From: Marisediminitalea lipolytica
GTDB taxonomy: Bacteria; Pseudomonadota; Gammaproteobacteria; Enterobacterales; Alteromonadaceae
DNA length: 64,000 nt
Direction: 5' to 3'
Assembly: GCF_001758465.1 (NCBI RefSeq)
Contig: NZ_MJIC01000002.1
Coordinates: 101,765-165,764 of the forward strand
The translations under genes were made by a program, and so were the position numbers. Below, one piece after another: positions 38,178 to 47,562 of the stretch. Position 1 is the stretch's first letter, and the number at the start of each line of letters is the position of its first letter. The notes beneath the pieces are model-generated. The model was not told where the DNA came from, made no database searches, and saw only the letters and a program-made list of their open reading frames with translations.

Positions 38178-38201
38178 AAGGCCCACCCGGGGGTGAGCCT
38201 T
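38178..38201 (-). terminator. Terminator of the symporter operon
   Basis: On the minus strand AAGGCTCACCC-CC-GGGTGGGCCTT, an 11-bp stem with one U-G pair, followed by a T-rich CTTTATTT tail. It lies 24 bp after the symporter stop. Confidence 0.82.
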
Positions 38202-38224
38202 TTACCGTTTAACTTTTGTTGTGA

Positions 38225-39949
38225 TTAGTGAGCCGAGGCTTCACCAGCACCTTTCGGGAAGCGGATGCTTTCTACCAGGTCCTGGATTTCCTGCGGCGCT
38301 TCGTCAGTCATTTTGAACACACCATAGGCTACTGCGAAGTTCACTAACATACCCAGGGTACCGATACCTTCTGGTGAGATACCAAACCACCAGTTAGCAG
38401 GCACGTTAGCCGCCGGATTAACAAACTTGAAGTAGATGATGTATGCCGCTGTGAACGCGATACCCGCAATCATACCCGATATAGCACCTTTATCATTCAT
38501 GCGCTTGCTGAAGATACCCATGATGATAGCCGGGAAGAAGCTGGATGCCGCGAGACCGAAGGCGAAGGCGACCACCTGCGCTACGAATCCTGGCGGGTTA
38601 ATACCAAAGTAACCAGCGATAACAATGGCCACACCGGCGGCTAAACGTGCATAGAACAGTTCGGCTTTATCGGTAATGTTTGGCGCAAAGTTACGTTTTA
38701 GTAAGTCGTGCGATACTGAGGTCGAGATTACCAGCAGCAGACCAGCCGATGTAGACAGTGCCGCAGCCACACCACCAGCAGCCACCAGTGCGATTACCCA
38801 GGCAGGCAGGTTCGCAATCTCAGGGTTAGCCAGTACCATGATGTCACGGTCAACTTTAACTTCGTTTTGGCTTGCTGGATCGTCGATGCTACCTGCTGCA
38901 TAGAACATTTTGCCGTCACCGTTTTTATCTTTAAAGGTGATCAGGCCAGTTTGTTCCCAGTTCTTAATCCAGGTAGGCGCTTCAGCATAAGGGGTGCCCT
39001 GCATGTCTTTACCATTGATGGTTTCAATCATGTTTACACGACCAAATGAAGCCAGTGCCGGTGCAGTGGTGTACAGGATAGCGATGAATACCAGCGCCCA
39101 ACCCGCACTCTTACGTGCATCACGTACTTTAGGTACGGTGAAGAAACGTACGATTACGTGAGGCAGACCAGCAGTGCCAACCATCAGTGCAAAGGTAATA
39201 AAGAATACGTCAATTGTGCTCTTCGTACCCGAGGTATACTCATTAAAGCCTAATTCGACGGAGAGATTATCGAGTTTCTCCAACATGTACATTCCGGAGC
39301 CATCCGCCAGGGTTGCACCAAATGCAGTTTGCGGCAGGATGTGACCAGTAACCATCATAGAGATGAATACACAAGGTACGATGTAAGCAAAAATCAGTAC
39401 GCAGTACTGGGCAACCTGAGTATAGGTAATGCCTTTCATACCACCTAAAACGGTGTAGAAGAATACGATTGCCATACCGATAACCACACCGGTTACGATA
39501 TCAACTTCCAGGAAGCGGCTGAATACCACGCCCACACCACGCATCTGACCGGCAACGTAAGTAAAACAAACGAAGATGGCACAGAATACCGCTACGGTAC
39601 GTGCAGTTTGTGAGTAGTAGCGATCACCAATGAAATCCGGTACAGTGAATTTACCGAACTTACGTAAGTATGGTGCAAGACATAATGCCAGCAGCACGTA
39701 ACCACCGGTCCAGCCCATCAGGTATACCGCGCCGTCATAACCCATAAAGGAAATCAGACCGGCCATAGAGATAAATGATGCGGCTGACATCCAGTCCGCT
39801 GCGGTTGCCATACCGTTAAGTACAGGTGGAACACCACCGCCGGCAACATAGAAATCGGTGGTTGAACCAGCGCGGGCCCAAATCGCGATTGCGATGTAAA
39901 GGGCAAACGAGGCACCAACGATGATAAAAGTTAATAATTGTACATCCAT
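38225..39949 (-). CDS. Sodium:solute symporter, acetate/monocarboxylate type
   Basis: A 574-residue inner-membrane transporter with about 13 hydrophobic helices, of the SSS family. Signatures include STTDFYVAGGGVPPVLNGMA near the start and AALSTSAGLLLVISTSVSHDL later, as in ActP and the marine subfamily that pairs with a DUF4212 small subunit. Probable substrates are acetate or related short carboxylates, supported by CrbS, CrbR and Acs nearby. The start is 4 bp after the small-subunit stop, so the two form a transcriptional unit. Confidence 0.9.
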   Translation of the reverse strand: MDVQLLTFIIVGASFALYIAIAIWARAGSTTDFYVAGGGVPPVLNGMATAADWMSAASFISMAGLISFMGYDGAVYLMGWTGGYVLLALCLAPYLRKFGKFTVPDFIGDRYYSQTARTVAVFCAIFVCFTYVAGQMRGVGVVFSRFLEVDIVTGVVIGMAIVFFYTVLGGMKGITYTQVAQYCVLIFAYIVPCVFISMMVTGHILPQTAFGATLADGSGMYMLEKLDNLSVELGFNEYTSGTKSTIDVFFITFALMVGTAGLPHVIVRFFTVPKVRDARKSAGWALVFIAILYTTAPALASFGRVNMIETINGKDMQGTPYAEAPTWIKNWEQTGLITFKDKNGDGKMFYAAGSIDDPASQNEVKVDRDIMVLANPEIANLPAWVIALVAAGGVAAALSTSAGLLLVISTSVSHDLLKRNFAPNITDKAELFYARLAAGVAIVIAGYFGINPPGFVAQVVAFAFGLAASSFFPAIIMGIFSKRMNDKGAISGMIAGIAFTAAYIIYFKFVNPAANVPANWWFGISPEGIGTLGMLVNFAVAYGVFKMTDEAPQEIQDLVESIRFPKGAGEASAH

Positions 39950-39953
39950 TGGA

Positions 39954-40220
39954 TTACTCCTCGTCTACGCCGTATTTTTTGTCTAACGCGTTCATTTTGG
40001 CCATGTACACAAAAATGAGTACTACAAACACGTATATTGATCCTTGCTGTGCAAACCAGAATCCCAGCTTAAAGCCAAAGAATTGGATTTGGTCTAACAC
40101 GTCCACTAAAAGAATGCCGCAGCCAAAAGACACGACAAACCAGACTACTAACAATTTGGCGAGGATGGAGAGATTCTCCTTCCAATACGCCGTTTTGTCG
40201 TCATCACTTTTAAATGCCAT
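39954..40220 (-). CDS. DUF4212 small subunit of sodium:solute symporter
   Basis: An 88-residue membrane protein with two hydrophobic helices (about 20-42 and 52-75). It has the family pattern AYWKENLSILAKLLVVWFVV, then SFGCGILL. DUF4212 proteins are found just before symporters of the type encoded next, and are thought to be accessory subunits (known association). Gap to the symporter start is 4 bp. Confidence 0.9.
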   Translation of the reverse strand: MAFKSDDDKTAYWKENLSILAKLLVVWFVVSFGCGILLVDVLDQIQFFGFKLGFWFAQQGSIYVFVVLIFVYMAKMNALDKKYGVDEE

Positions 40221-40398
40221 CTTTCCGTCCTCATCAACAGGTTAATTCGATGTTTTATTTTTACATTTTCCTAACGGAGAGCTTCTCAGGCGACTTTAGC
40301 GCTTACCCCGGCAGTCCCAAACCGCCAAAATCGCCTAAAAACCGCATAATTAGGAGCTTCGGATACACTTTAGACGGGCATGTCAATTCAAGAAATGA

Positions 40399-40439
40399 GA
40401 CCATGGTCGTAGGTCAGGTCGTAGGGGGTTGTATATAAT
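40399..40439 (+). promoter_or_regulatory. Putative crbS promoter and operator
   Basis: A perfect -10 box TATAAT is at 40434-40439, 37 bp before the crbS ATG, with no good -35, as in activated promoters. Just upstream are a palindrome GACCATGGTC (40399-40408) and two copies of GGTCGTAGG 12 bp apart (40405-40413, 40417-40425). GGTC/GACC units also occur in the acs promoter. Function inferred. Confidence 0.5.
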
Positions 40440-40475
40440 GCAACCAGTATTGTTAAAAACCTGTTAGGACAAGGC

Positions 40476-43400
40476 ATGACGTTCGGTTGGGTTTCTCTCG
40501 CGTTACTTTATTTATTTTTATTATTTTATATCGCCAGTTGGGGAGATAAGAATTCCACCACGGCAAGATGGATCACCTCGCATCCGGTTATCTACTCGTT
40601 AGCGCTGGCTATTTATTGTACCGCCTGGACATTTTTTGGTGCGGTGGGTCAGGCCACGCGTGACACCTGGATATACCTGCCCATTCTGCTCGGGCCAATT
40701 TTGGTATACATCCTCGGTTACAAGTTTATTTACAAGCTCACGCTGGTCAGTAAAAAGCAGCATATCAATACCATTGCCGACTTTATCGCCTCGCGTTACG
40801 GCAAGCGTCAGGCTGTTGCGCTGCTGGTCACCATCATAGCGCTAATGGCAACCATTCCTTATATCGCGCTGCAACTTAAAGCCATTGGCGCAACCTTTAA
40901 GCTATTAACTAACCAGCCTAACAGCCAGTTTATTATTGTGCTGGCCACCGCGTTTATCGCCCTGTTTGCAATTTACTTTGGTACCAAACAAACCGATGTT
41001 ACGGAATACCGCCGAGGCCTCATCCTGGCCATTTCTTTTGAGTCTTCAATAAAATTACTTGCTTTAGTACTTGTCGCCATCGTCGGCTATCAGGCGTGGT
41101 ATCAGCAGGAAAACACACCGATCCTGGAAAACTTCTTAACCGACGAAGCACTCTCGCAATTTTCGTCCTTTACCTTTTTTGCCCAGGTGATCATGGCTGC
41201 CGCCGCGATTATTTGTCTGCCCCGACAATTTCATGTTGCCATTGTGGATAACCTCAGTCTTAACCACTTAAAAACGGCGCGCTGGCTATTTCCGCTATAT
41301 CTGGGTATTACTGCAGCTGTAATCCCAATTATTGCCATGGCTGGTCAGGCGGTTTTTGCCGATAACCCCATAGAACCGGATACCTACGTGCTGTCACTGG
41401 CCATGTATTCGGAATCCTTTTTATTGCAGGTCATTGTCTTTGTGGGCGGGCTGTCGGCAGCCACCGCTATGATTATTGTTGCTACGCTGACTCTCAGCAC
41501 CATGCTTACTAACGATGTGGTGTTGCCCCGACTGTTAGCAGTGAAGGAACATTCAGCGTCTTATGGCGACTATGGCAAGCGCATTCGCTTAATTCGTCGC
41601 ATCATCATCGGGATTATTTTGCTGCTGGCGTTTTTATACCACCAGCAAATGACCGGGAGTCGTTCGCTCCACTCCATTGGTCTGATCGCCTTTTCCCTGG
41701 TGATTCAGTTACTACCCGCTGTCATCGGCGGGCTGTACTGGAAAAGAGGTCATGCCCACGGCGTGTACGCCGGATTGATGGTAGGTTTAATCACCTGGGT
41801 ACTATGGTTAGTGCTGCCCATTGTTAATGATGCAGCCACGGATTTTGAACAAAGCGAACTGCTTAGTCAGGGCGCCATTATAAGCCTGATAACCAACTCC
41901 ATCGCTTATGGCTTATTTTCCTGGTTTGCCCCGGCTCGCCTGATTGATCGTATTCAGGCAGAGGCTTTTGTTTCACCGGCTGAGGTGCGTAACACACCGC
42001 TTAAAAGTCAAAGTGTTAATGTGACCATTGCCGACCTGATAACCCTGCTTTCCACCTTTATGGGCACCGGCCGCTGCAAGCAGCTGGTTAACGAATATCA
42101 GCAATTGCATCACACGACCATCGAAAATTCTCAGGTGCCGGATGATGCCTTTATGGCATTTTGTGAACGGGCGCTGGGTGGTGTAATTGGTGCCTCCAGT
42201 GCTAAGGCCCTGATTGACAGCGTATTACGTGGTAAGAAGCTCGATTTTACCGAGGTAATTAACTTCTTCGACGATACCACCCAGGCCATGCAGTTCAACA
42301 TGACTGCCCTGCTCACCTCGCTGGAAAACATGGATCAGGGGATCAGCGTCATCGACAAACACCTGAATCTGGTGGCCTGGAATAAACAATATGCGGCGCT
42401 CTACAACTACCCGGAAGACTTACTGGTAGTGGGTACGCCCATTGAAAAGATGATGCGGTACAACGCTCAGCAAGGTGAGTTTGGCGCCTTTGATATTGAA
42501 GCTGAGGTTGAAAAACGACTGGAACATTTACGCTCTGGAACACCGCACCGTTTCACCCGTCAACGCAGTGATGGCCGGGTAATAGAAATGGTCGGCAACC
42601 CCCTGCCTGGTGGTGGTTTTGTAACAAGCTTTAATGATATTACCGGCCACGTTGAAATTCAGCAGGCACTGGAAGAATCCAACATTGACCTGGAACACCG
42701 GATTAAGAAACGTACCGAGGAAGTTCACTCTATCAACGCTGAATTGCGACTGGAAATAGAACGCCGCCGGGGAGTGGAAAAAGAGCTAATCCGCGCCCGT
42801 AAACAGGCCGAAGATGCCAACGCCAGTAAAACCCGCTTTCTGGCCCTGGCAAGCCACGATGTTTTGCAACCGCTTAATGCCGCTAAGCTTTATGTTTCGG
42901 CCTTGCAGGAAGCCCAGCTTCCCGAAACAGTTAAGAACATAGTAAACAAGCTGAATCATTCGGTAAGTTCCAGTGAAGCCCTGATTGCCACCTTGCTGGA
43001 TATTTCGCGCCTCGATCAGGGTGAACTCAAACCCAATCCTGAACCGGTAAACATTAAAGACCTGTCTGCCTCTATTGTGGATGAGTTATCAATGCGGGCG
43101 AAAGACAAAGGGCTGGAGCTACGTACCTATATTCTGGATTGCTGGGTATACGCCGACAAAACCTTTTTGTACCGGATTATTCAGAATCTGTTATCTAACG
43201 CAGTGAAGTACACCGACAAAGGTAAGGTACTGTTTTCTACCCGTAGACGGGCCGGAAAAATACTTATCGAAATCAGAGATACGGGTATCGGTATTTCTGA
43301 AGAACAACAAGCGCTGATTTTCAGTGACTTTTACCGCACCAACGAAAGCTCTGAGCACGGGATTGGTCTGGGTTTAGGCGTAGTAAGACGCCTGAGTAAC

Positions 43401-43907
43401 CAGATGCAATGTAAGGTGCAGGTTAAGTCTGAGGTAGGTAAAGGCAGCTGTTTCTCAATCAGCTTTCCCATGACACAGCCTAAGGTAGTAAGAAGTGCTT
43501 CACTAGCCAATCCTACAGCATCTTTCAGTGGATTGCGGGTACTCTGTGTGGACGATCAACAGGAAAATCTCGACGCCCTGCAAACCTTGCTGGAAAAATG
43601 GGGAGTGAGTACCGTTCTGGCGGACAACTGGGATGATGCTATTACCCAGGCAGATATTTTCTCACCGCAAATTCTGCTTATGGATTATCAGCTCGGCAAC
43701 GACCAGAATGGCCTGGACTTAATTGACGCTATTCGCCAGCATCTCGACATTGTGCTGCCTGCTTCATTGGTTACCGCCACTCACGATGAGGACGTGGTGA
43801 CCCGTTGTAAGGAGCAAGGGGTGAATTATCTGAGCAAACCCATTAAACCCGCCAAGCTGCGCGCTTTGCTGAAAAGCATGACCCGATATATTAAATCTGC
43901 CCACTGA
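40476..43907 (+). CDS. crbS: Hybrid sensor histidine kinase with sodium:solute symporter domain (CrbS)
   Basis: A 1143-residue kinase of the CrbS/CbrA type. Residues 1-490 are about 13 membrane helices of the SSS transporter fold. A PAS domain (about 612-730) follows, then a coiled coil, HisKA with phospho-acceptor His794 (LASHDVLQPL), HATPase (N904/N908, DTGIGI at 935-940) and a C-terminal receiver with Asp1026, Asp1027, phospho-site Asp1070 and Lys1121. In Vibrio, CrbS with CrbR activates acs (the acetate switch; known). Here crbR-acs lies 4.6 kb away and a symporter operon is divergent, so the same role is likely. Confidence 0.9.
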   Translation: MTFGWVSLALLYLFLLFYIASWGDKNSTTARWITSHPVIYSLALAIYCTAWTFFGAVGQATRDTWIYLPILLGPILVYILGYKFIYKLTLVSKKQHINTIADFIASRYGKRQAVALLVTIIALMATIPYIALQLKAIGATFKLLTNQPNSQFIIVLATAFIALFAIYFGTKQTDVTEYRRGLILAISFESSIKLLALVLVAIVGYQAWYQQENTPILENFLTDEALSQFSSFTFFAQVIMAAAAIICLPRQFHVAIVDNLSLNHLKTARWLFPLYLGITAAVIPIIAMAGQAVFADNPIEPDTYVLSLAMYSESFLLQVIVFVGGLSAATAMIIVATLTLSTMLTNDVVLPRLLAVKEHSASYGDYGKRIRLIRRIIIGIILLLAFLYHQQMTGSRSLHSIGLIAFSLVIQLLPAVIGGLYWKRGHAHGVYAGLMVGLITWVLWLVLPIVNDAATDFEQSELLSQGAIISLITNSIAYGLFSWFAPARLIDRIQAEAFVSPAEVRNTPLKSQSVNVTIADLITLLSTFMGTGRCKQLVNEYQQLHHTTIENSQVPDDAFMAFCERALGGVIGASSAKALIDSVLRGKKLDFTEVINFFDDTTQAMQFNMTALLTSLENMDQGISVIDKHLNLVAWNKQYAALYNYPEDLLVVGTPIEKMMRYNAQQGEFGAFDIEAEVEKRLEHLRSGTPHRFTRQRSDGRVIEMVGNPLPGGGFVTSFNDITGHVEIQQALEESNIDLEHRIKKRTEEVHSINAELRLEIERRRGVEKELIRARKQAEDANASKTRFLALASHDVLQPLNAAKLYVSALQEAQLPETVKNIVNKLNHSVSSSEALIATLLDISRLDQGELKPNPEPVNIKDLSASIVDELSMRAKDKGLELRTYILDCWVYADKTFLYRIIQNLLSNAVKYTDKGKVLFSTRRRAGKILIEIRDTGIGISEEQQALIFSDFYRTNESSEHGIGLGLGVVRRLSNQMQCKVQVKSEVGKGSCFSISFPMTQPKVVRSASLANPTASFSGLRVLCVDDQQENLDALQTLLEKWGVSTVLADNWDDAITQADIFSPQILLMDYQLGNDQNGLDLIDAIRQHLDIVLPASLVTATHDEDVVTRCKEQGVNYLSKPIKPAKLRALLKSMTRYIKSAH

Positions 43908-43910
43908 TTG

Positions 43911-43946
43911 TGGGCAGCATCTGCCCGTGACAGAGGCCCTTTTTTA
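43911..43946 (+). terminator. Possible terminator of crbS
   Basis: Short stem GGGCAG/CTGCCC (43912-43917 with 43921-43926), followed 15 bp later by T6. The distance from stem to Ts makes this weak. Confidence 0.4.
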
Positions 43947-44093
43947 GGCGTATGCTATAACCAATACGGTAAACGGTGAGTCTTGTTATTACTCAAGATT
44001 TATCACCGTCACGACAAATTTTATTTACTTTACATTACCCTCACACAAGGCAAAGTATGCCGTTTTTTGCCGCAACCAAAATTAGGCTGAACC

Positions 44094-44999
44094 ATGCGAA
44101 TTGCAATACTATCCCGAAATCCCCGCCTTTACTCTACCCGCCGCCTCAAAGAGGCTGCCGAGCAGCGCGGACACACCGTGGATATCATAGACACCATGCA
44201 CTGCTATATGGACATTACCAGCAGCGATCCGTCAGTTCGCTATAAAGGTGAGAGACTACCTGACTATGATGCAGTCATCCCGCGCATTGGGGCATCGGTG
44301 ACTTTTTATGGCACCTCGGTGGTACGTCAATTTGAGATGATGGGCACATACAGCATCAACGAATCCGTAGCCATCAGCCGCTCGCGGGACAAACTGCGCT
44401 CCTTACAGCTTTTATCCCGTAAAGGGATTGGCATGCCCCGTACCGGTTTCGCCCATCACCCGGATAAGGTAGACGACGTGATTAAAAACGTTGGCGGCGC
44501 GCCGGTGGTGATCAAGTTACTGGAAGGTACCCAGGGTATCGGCGTAGTGCTGGCCGAATCACAGAAAACCGCGGAAGCCATGATTGAAGCCTTTATGGGC
44601 CTGAACGCCAGTATTCTGGTTCAGGAATACATTAAAGAAGCCGGTGGGGCAGACATCCGCTGTTTTGTTGTGGGTGGCAAGGTGATTGCTGCCATGAAAC
44701 GCCAGGCAGCACCCGGCGAGTTTCGCTCTAATCTGCATCGTGGCGGCTCCGCCAGCCTGGTTCGTTTGTCGCCGGCGGAGCGTAAAACCGCCATTAACGC
44801 AGCGAAAACCATGGGCTTAAACTGTTGTGGTGTAGATATTTTACGTTCTTCACGCGGACCTGTGGTGATGGAAGTTAACTCCTCTCCAGGTCTGGAAGGT
44901 ATTGAAAAAGCAACCAGTAAAGATGTGGCCAGCATGATCATTCAGTTTATCGAGAATTCGGCAAAACCACACAAAACTAAAACCAAAGGACAAGGCTGA
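44094..44999 (+). CDS. rimK: RimK-family ATP-grasp ligase
   Basis: A 301-residue protein (E. coli RimK 300). RimK adds glutamate residues to the C-terminus of ribosomal protein S6 in E. coli (known). The ATP-grasp features are present: [14 protein letters not shown], the [19 protein letters not shown] strand and the metal-binding end [15 protein letters not shown]. The first 20 residues [18 protein letters not shown] fit the family. It is the first gene of a three-gene operon and overlaps the next start by 1 base (TGATG). Confidence 0.93.
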   Translation: MRIAILSRNPRLYSTRRLKEAAEQRGHTVDIIDTMHCYMDITSSDPSVRYKGERLPDYDAVIPRIGASVTFYGTSVVRQFEMMGTYSINESVAISRSRDKLRSLQLLSRKGIGMPRTGFAHHPDKVDDVIKNVGGAPVVIKLLEGTQGIGVVLAESQKTAEAMIEAFMGLNASILVQEYIKEAGGADIRCFVVGGKVIAAMKRQAAPGEFRSNLHRGGSASLVRLSPAERKTAINAAKTMGLNCCGVDILRSSRGPVVMEVNSSPGLEGIEKATSKDVASMIIQFIENSAKPHKTKTKGQG

Positions 45000-46030
45000 T
45001 GGCCACCAAAGGGCTTGTGATTGGCGGTGAAACCATACTGCCGGGTGAAACGAAGAAAATCGCCCTGGATATGCCGCCTCTTTATACTGCTACCAGTATG
45101 AGTATTCCGGTTTATGTGAAGCGCGGTAAACGTTCGGGCCCTACGTTATTTGTGAGTGCGGCAATCCATGGTGACGAGCTGAACGGCATTGAAATCATTG
45201 CCCGCCTCATTAAATCACGGGTCATCGACAGGTTAAAGGGCACGCTCATCGCCGTGCCCACCGTTAATGTTTACGGCGTGCTCAACCAGTCACGGTATTT
45301 ACCCGACCGACGCGACCTTAACCGCAGTTTTCCGGGCAGCCGTAAAGGCAGTCTGGCCGGGCGTCTGGCGCATTTATTTTTTAATGAAGTGGTGAGTAAG
45401 TGTGATGTTGGCATCGATTTACATACCGGTGCGATTCACCGTAGTAACCTGCCGCAGATCCGTGCCGACCTCGACGACGAGGAAGTCCTCGCGATGGCGC
45501 AGGCCTTTGGGGTGCCCGTACTGCTAAACGCCGATATTCGTGACGGTTCACTGCGCGCCACCGCCAGTGAAGCCGGTATCAAAATTCTGTTGTACGAAGC
45601 CGGTCAGGCTTTACGTTACGACGAGTTTTCCATTCGGGCCGGCGTAAAAGGCATTATCAACACCATGCGTCATCTGGGAATGCTTAATAAAAGCCGTGCG
45701 AAGGGCGTGCCGATTAAACCGTATATCGCCCGCTCAAGTGGTTGGGTGCGCGCGCCGGAAAGTGGCTTTATAAACCACCTGGCGCAACTGGGCGATCATG
45801 TGGAAAAAGGCGATAAGCTGGCCACCATAGCTGACTCTTTTGGCCAGTCGCAGGGGGTAATTATTAGTCCGGCTGAAGGCGTGGTGATTGGTAAGCAGAA
45901 TATTCCTTTAACTCAGGAAGGCGAGGCCATCTATCACATCGCTTATTTCAAAACGCCAGATACTGTTGCTGAACAGGTTGAAATGCTACAAGACAATCTG
46001 GTACCCAATGACTCTACGGTGACAATTTAA
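44999..46030 (+). CDS. Succinylglutamate desuccinylase/aspartoacylase-family zinc hydrolase
   Basis: A 343-residue M14-like zinc enzyme. Zinc ligands are visible in AAIHGDELNG (His, Glu) and in DLHTG (His). The basic substrate motif DLNRSFPG and the catalytic-Glu region LLYEAGQ are also present. The C-terminal ~90 residues look like a biotinyl/lipoyl-type barrel (GSGWVRAPESGFINHLAQLGDHVEKGDKL in parts). It starts inside the rimK stop and is followed at 0 bp by a retropepsin-like gene. Co-occurrence of RimK with such hydrolases suggests deacylation or trimming of the glutamate tag or a small-molecule product (inference). Confidence 0.87.
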   Translation: MATKGLVIGGETILPGETKKIALDMPPLYTATSMSIPVYVKRGKRSGPTLFVSAAIHGDELNGIEIIARLIKSRVIDRLKGTLIAVPTVNVYGVLNQSRYLPDRRDLNRSFPGSRKGSLAGRLAHLFFNEVVSKCDVGIDLHTGAIHRSNLPQIRADLDDEEVLAMAQAFGVPVLLNADIRDGSLRATASEAGIKILLYEAGQALRYDEFSIRAGVKGIINTMRHLGMLNKSRAKGVPIKPYIARSSGWVRAPESGFINHLAQLGDHVEKGDKLATIADSFGQSQGVIISPAEGVVIGKQNIPLTQEGEAIYHIAYFKTPDTVAEQVEMLQDNLVPNDSTVTI

Positions 46031-46474
46031 ATGAGCAGATCAAGTAAAACCAAACAAATGATTGGTGCATTGGAGTACGGCAACCTGCCACAACTCGGTA
46101 TCACTAATCTGGTAATGCGGGTAGATACGGGTGCAGCCACCTCGTCGCTGCATGTGGATAATATCGAAGAGTTTGAACAGGACGGCGCGCGTTGGATCCG
46201 TTTTGATATCCATCCGGATATTCATGATGTGGCCCGAACCGTGCGGTGCGAAAGCAAAGTGCTGAGTCAGAAAAAAATTAAAAGCTCCACCGCCGACCGC
46301 CAGCGACGTTACGTGATTTCCACCAAACTGGAAATGGGCAGTCGCTCGTGGAAAATCAAGTTAACCCTGACCGACCGCTCGGAAATGACTTACCTGATGC
46401 TACTGGGCAGACAAGCAATGAATGGCAAGTTTTATGTGGATCCGGAATACGAGTTTATTCTTCGCAGCAAATAA
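46031..46474 (+). CDS. Retropepsin-like aspartic peptidase (RimK-associated, DUF785/PF05618 type)
   Basis: A 147-residue protein with the aspartyl-protease-like motif VDTGAATSSLHV near residue 30 and a conserved end LGRQAMNGKFYVDP. The family was first called ATP-dependent zinc protease; structural reading makes it retropepsin-like (known). Members lie beside rimK and may remove RimK-added residues. Its ATG follows directly on the upstream stop, completing a tightly packed operon. No signal peptide, so probably cytoplasmic. Confidence 0.87.
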   Translation: MSRSSKTKQMIGALEYGNLPQLGITNLVMRVDTGAATSSLHVDNIEEFEQDGARWIRFDIHPDIHDVARTVRCESKVLSQKKIKSSTADRQRRYVISTKLEMGSRSWKIKLTLTDRSEMTYLMLLGRQAMNGKFYVDPEYEFILRSK

Positions 46475-46481
46475 CGTCCTG

Positions 46482-46520
46482 CGGGGAAAGTGCCGCTTAA
46501 TTGCAAAGCGACTTTCCCCG
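46482..46520 (+). terminator. Large hairpin after the rimK operon
   Basis: Arms CGGGGAAAGT/ACTTTCCCCG (46482-46491 with 46511-46520), extended by inner CGCTT/AAGCG. No T tract follows, so it may be an attenuating or RNA-stabilising hairpin as much as a terminator. Confidence 0.65.
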
Positions 46521-46624
46521 TTAACTCATATTTACATGACTAGCGGTATTCGCTGTCACTGCTGTGCAGGAATGAGATCAGTCGCCTATACTCTCAGAGT
46601 AGTCATAACGGAATTTCATTACGC

Positions 46625-47491
46625 ATGAAGAAGCTGGCCTGGGTCGTTGCCTTTACATCTTTAGTTTATTCATTGACCGTCCGGGCTGCCGAGGTCATTC
46701 GTATACCGACCTTTACGACAGAGCACCCTATTGTTAACTACCTTGCGCTGCAACTGGAACAAGCCGTAAGGGTCACCAACGATGACTTTGGCGCAGCGGA
46801 AATAGTTCGCCTTAAAATACCTGTTGAAGAAGAACGACAGCTGCGCAACCTGAATCAGGGGATAACGGACGTCGCTTGGGCAACGTGTTCTGTGCAACGA
46901 AATAGTGATTATCGCATGGTGCCAGTACCGATGATTGCGGGTTTGTTTGGCTTCCGCGTAAATCTGATCAGAGAAACCGACCATCGCTTTAACCAGATTA
47001 ACACACTCAACGACCTGACCAGCTTAATCGCCGTGCAATCGCCCAAATGGCACGATTACGACATCCTGGTAAAAAATGGCTTTACGGTTCTTTCCTCCGA
47101 CCGTTTCTCCGCCTATCGCGCCGTAGAAAAAGGACTGGCTGATTTCTATCCCAGAGGCATTGCCGAAGTCATCGGCGAGATGGAAATTGCTAACACTAAG
47201 GGGCTGGTTATTGCTCCCGGCCACGCGCTTCGCTACCCATTAATTTTTTTACTTTATGTAGAAAAGCACAATCAAAAGCTGGCCAACCGACTTACCCTTG
47301 GCTTTCAACGGAATATCGAAAACGGAGAGTTCCTTGCACTGCTGGAACAACAGGATTGGTATACAACTGCCGTTTCGCTGTTACCAGGCAGAAAAGTTTT
47401 TGAATTAACTAACCATGGCTCTTTGGGAGGATGCAAAGAGGCAGAAGAGACTTACAAGGATTTGTTGCAGGCTCCCTATGTTAAACCTTAA
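46625..47491 (+). CDS. Periplasmic solute-binding-like protein, paralogue C
   Basis: A 288-residue exported protein with a signal peptide (cleavage near VRA-AE). The PBP2-like order of motifs is LNQGITDVAWATCSVQRN, IAGLFGFRVNLIRE, LNDLTSLIAVQSPKWHDYD and KGLADFYPRGIAEV. The same series appears in the next gene (paralogue D), so this is a tandem duplication. No permease is nearby. Related proteins are frequent in Alteromonadales with unknown ligands. Position between the rimK operon and crbR gives no clear clue. Confidence 0.75.
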   Translation: MKKLAWVVAFTSLVYSLTVRAAEVIRIPTFTTEHPIVNYLALQLEQAVRVTNDDFGAAEIVRLKIPVEEERQLRNLNQGITDVAWATCSVQRNSDYRMVPVPMIAGLFGFRVNLIRETDHRFNQINTLNDLTSLIAVQSPKWHDYDILVKNGFTVLSSDRFSAYRAVEKGLADFYPRGIAEVIGEMEIANTKGLVIAPGHALRYPLIFLLYVEKHNQKLANRLTLGFQRNIENGEFLALLEQQDWYTTAVSLLPGRKVFELTNHGSLGGCKEAEETYKDLLQAPYVKP

Positions 47492-47562
47492 TCAACCCCT
47501 ATTTACCAAACTGGCGCTTTGTCAGCCTGGATTGGCATTGGCCGTTTAACGGCCCTTTGGTC

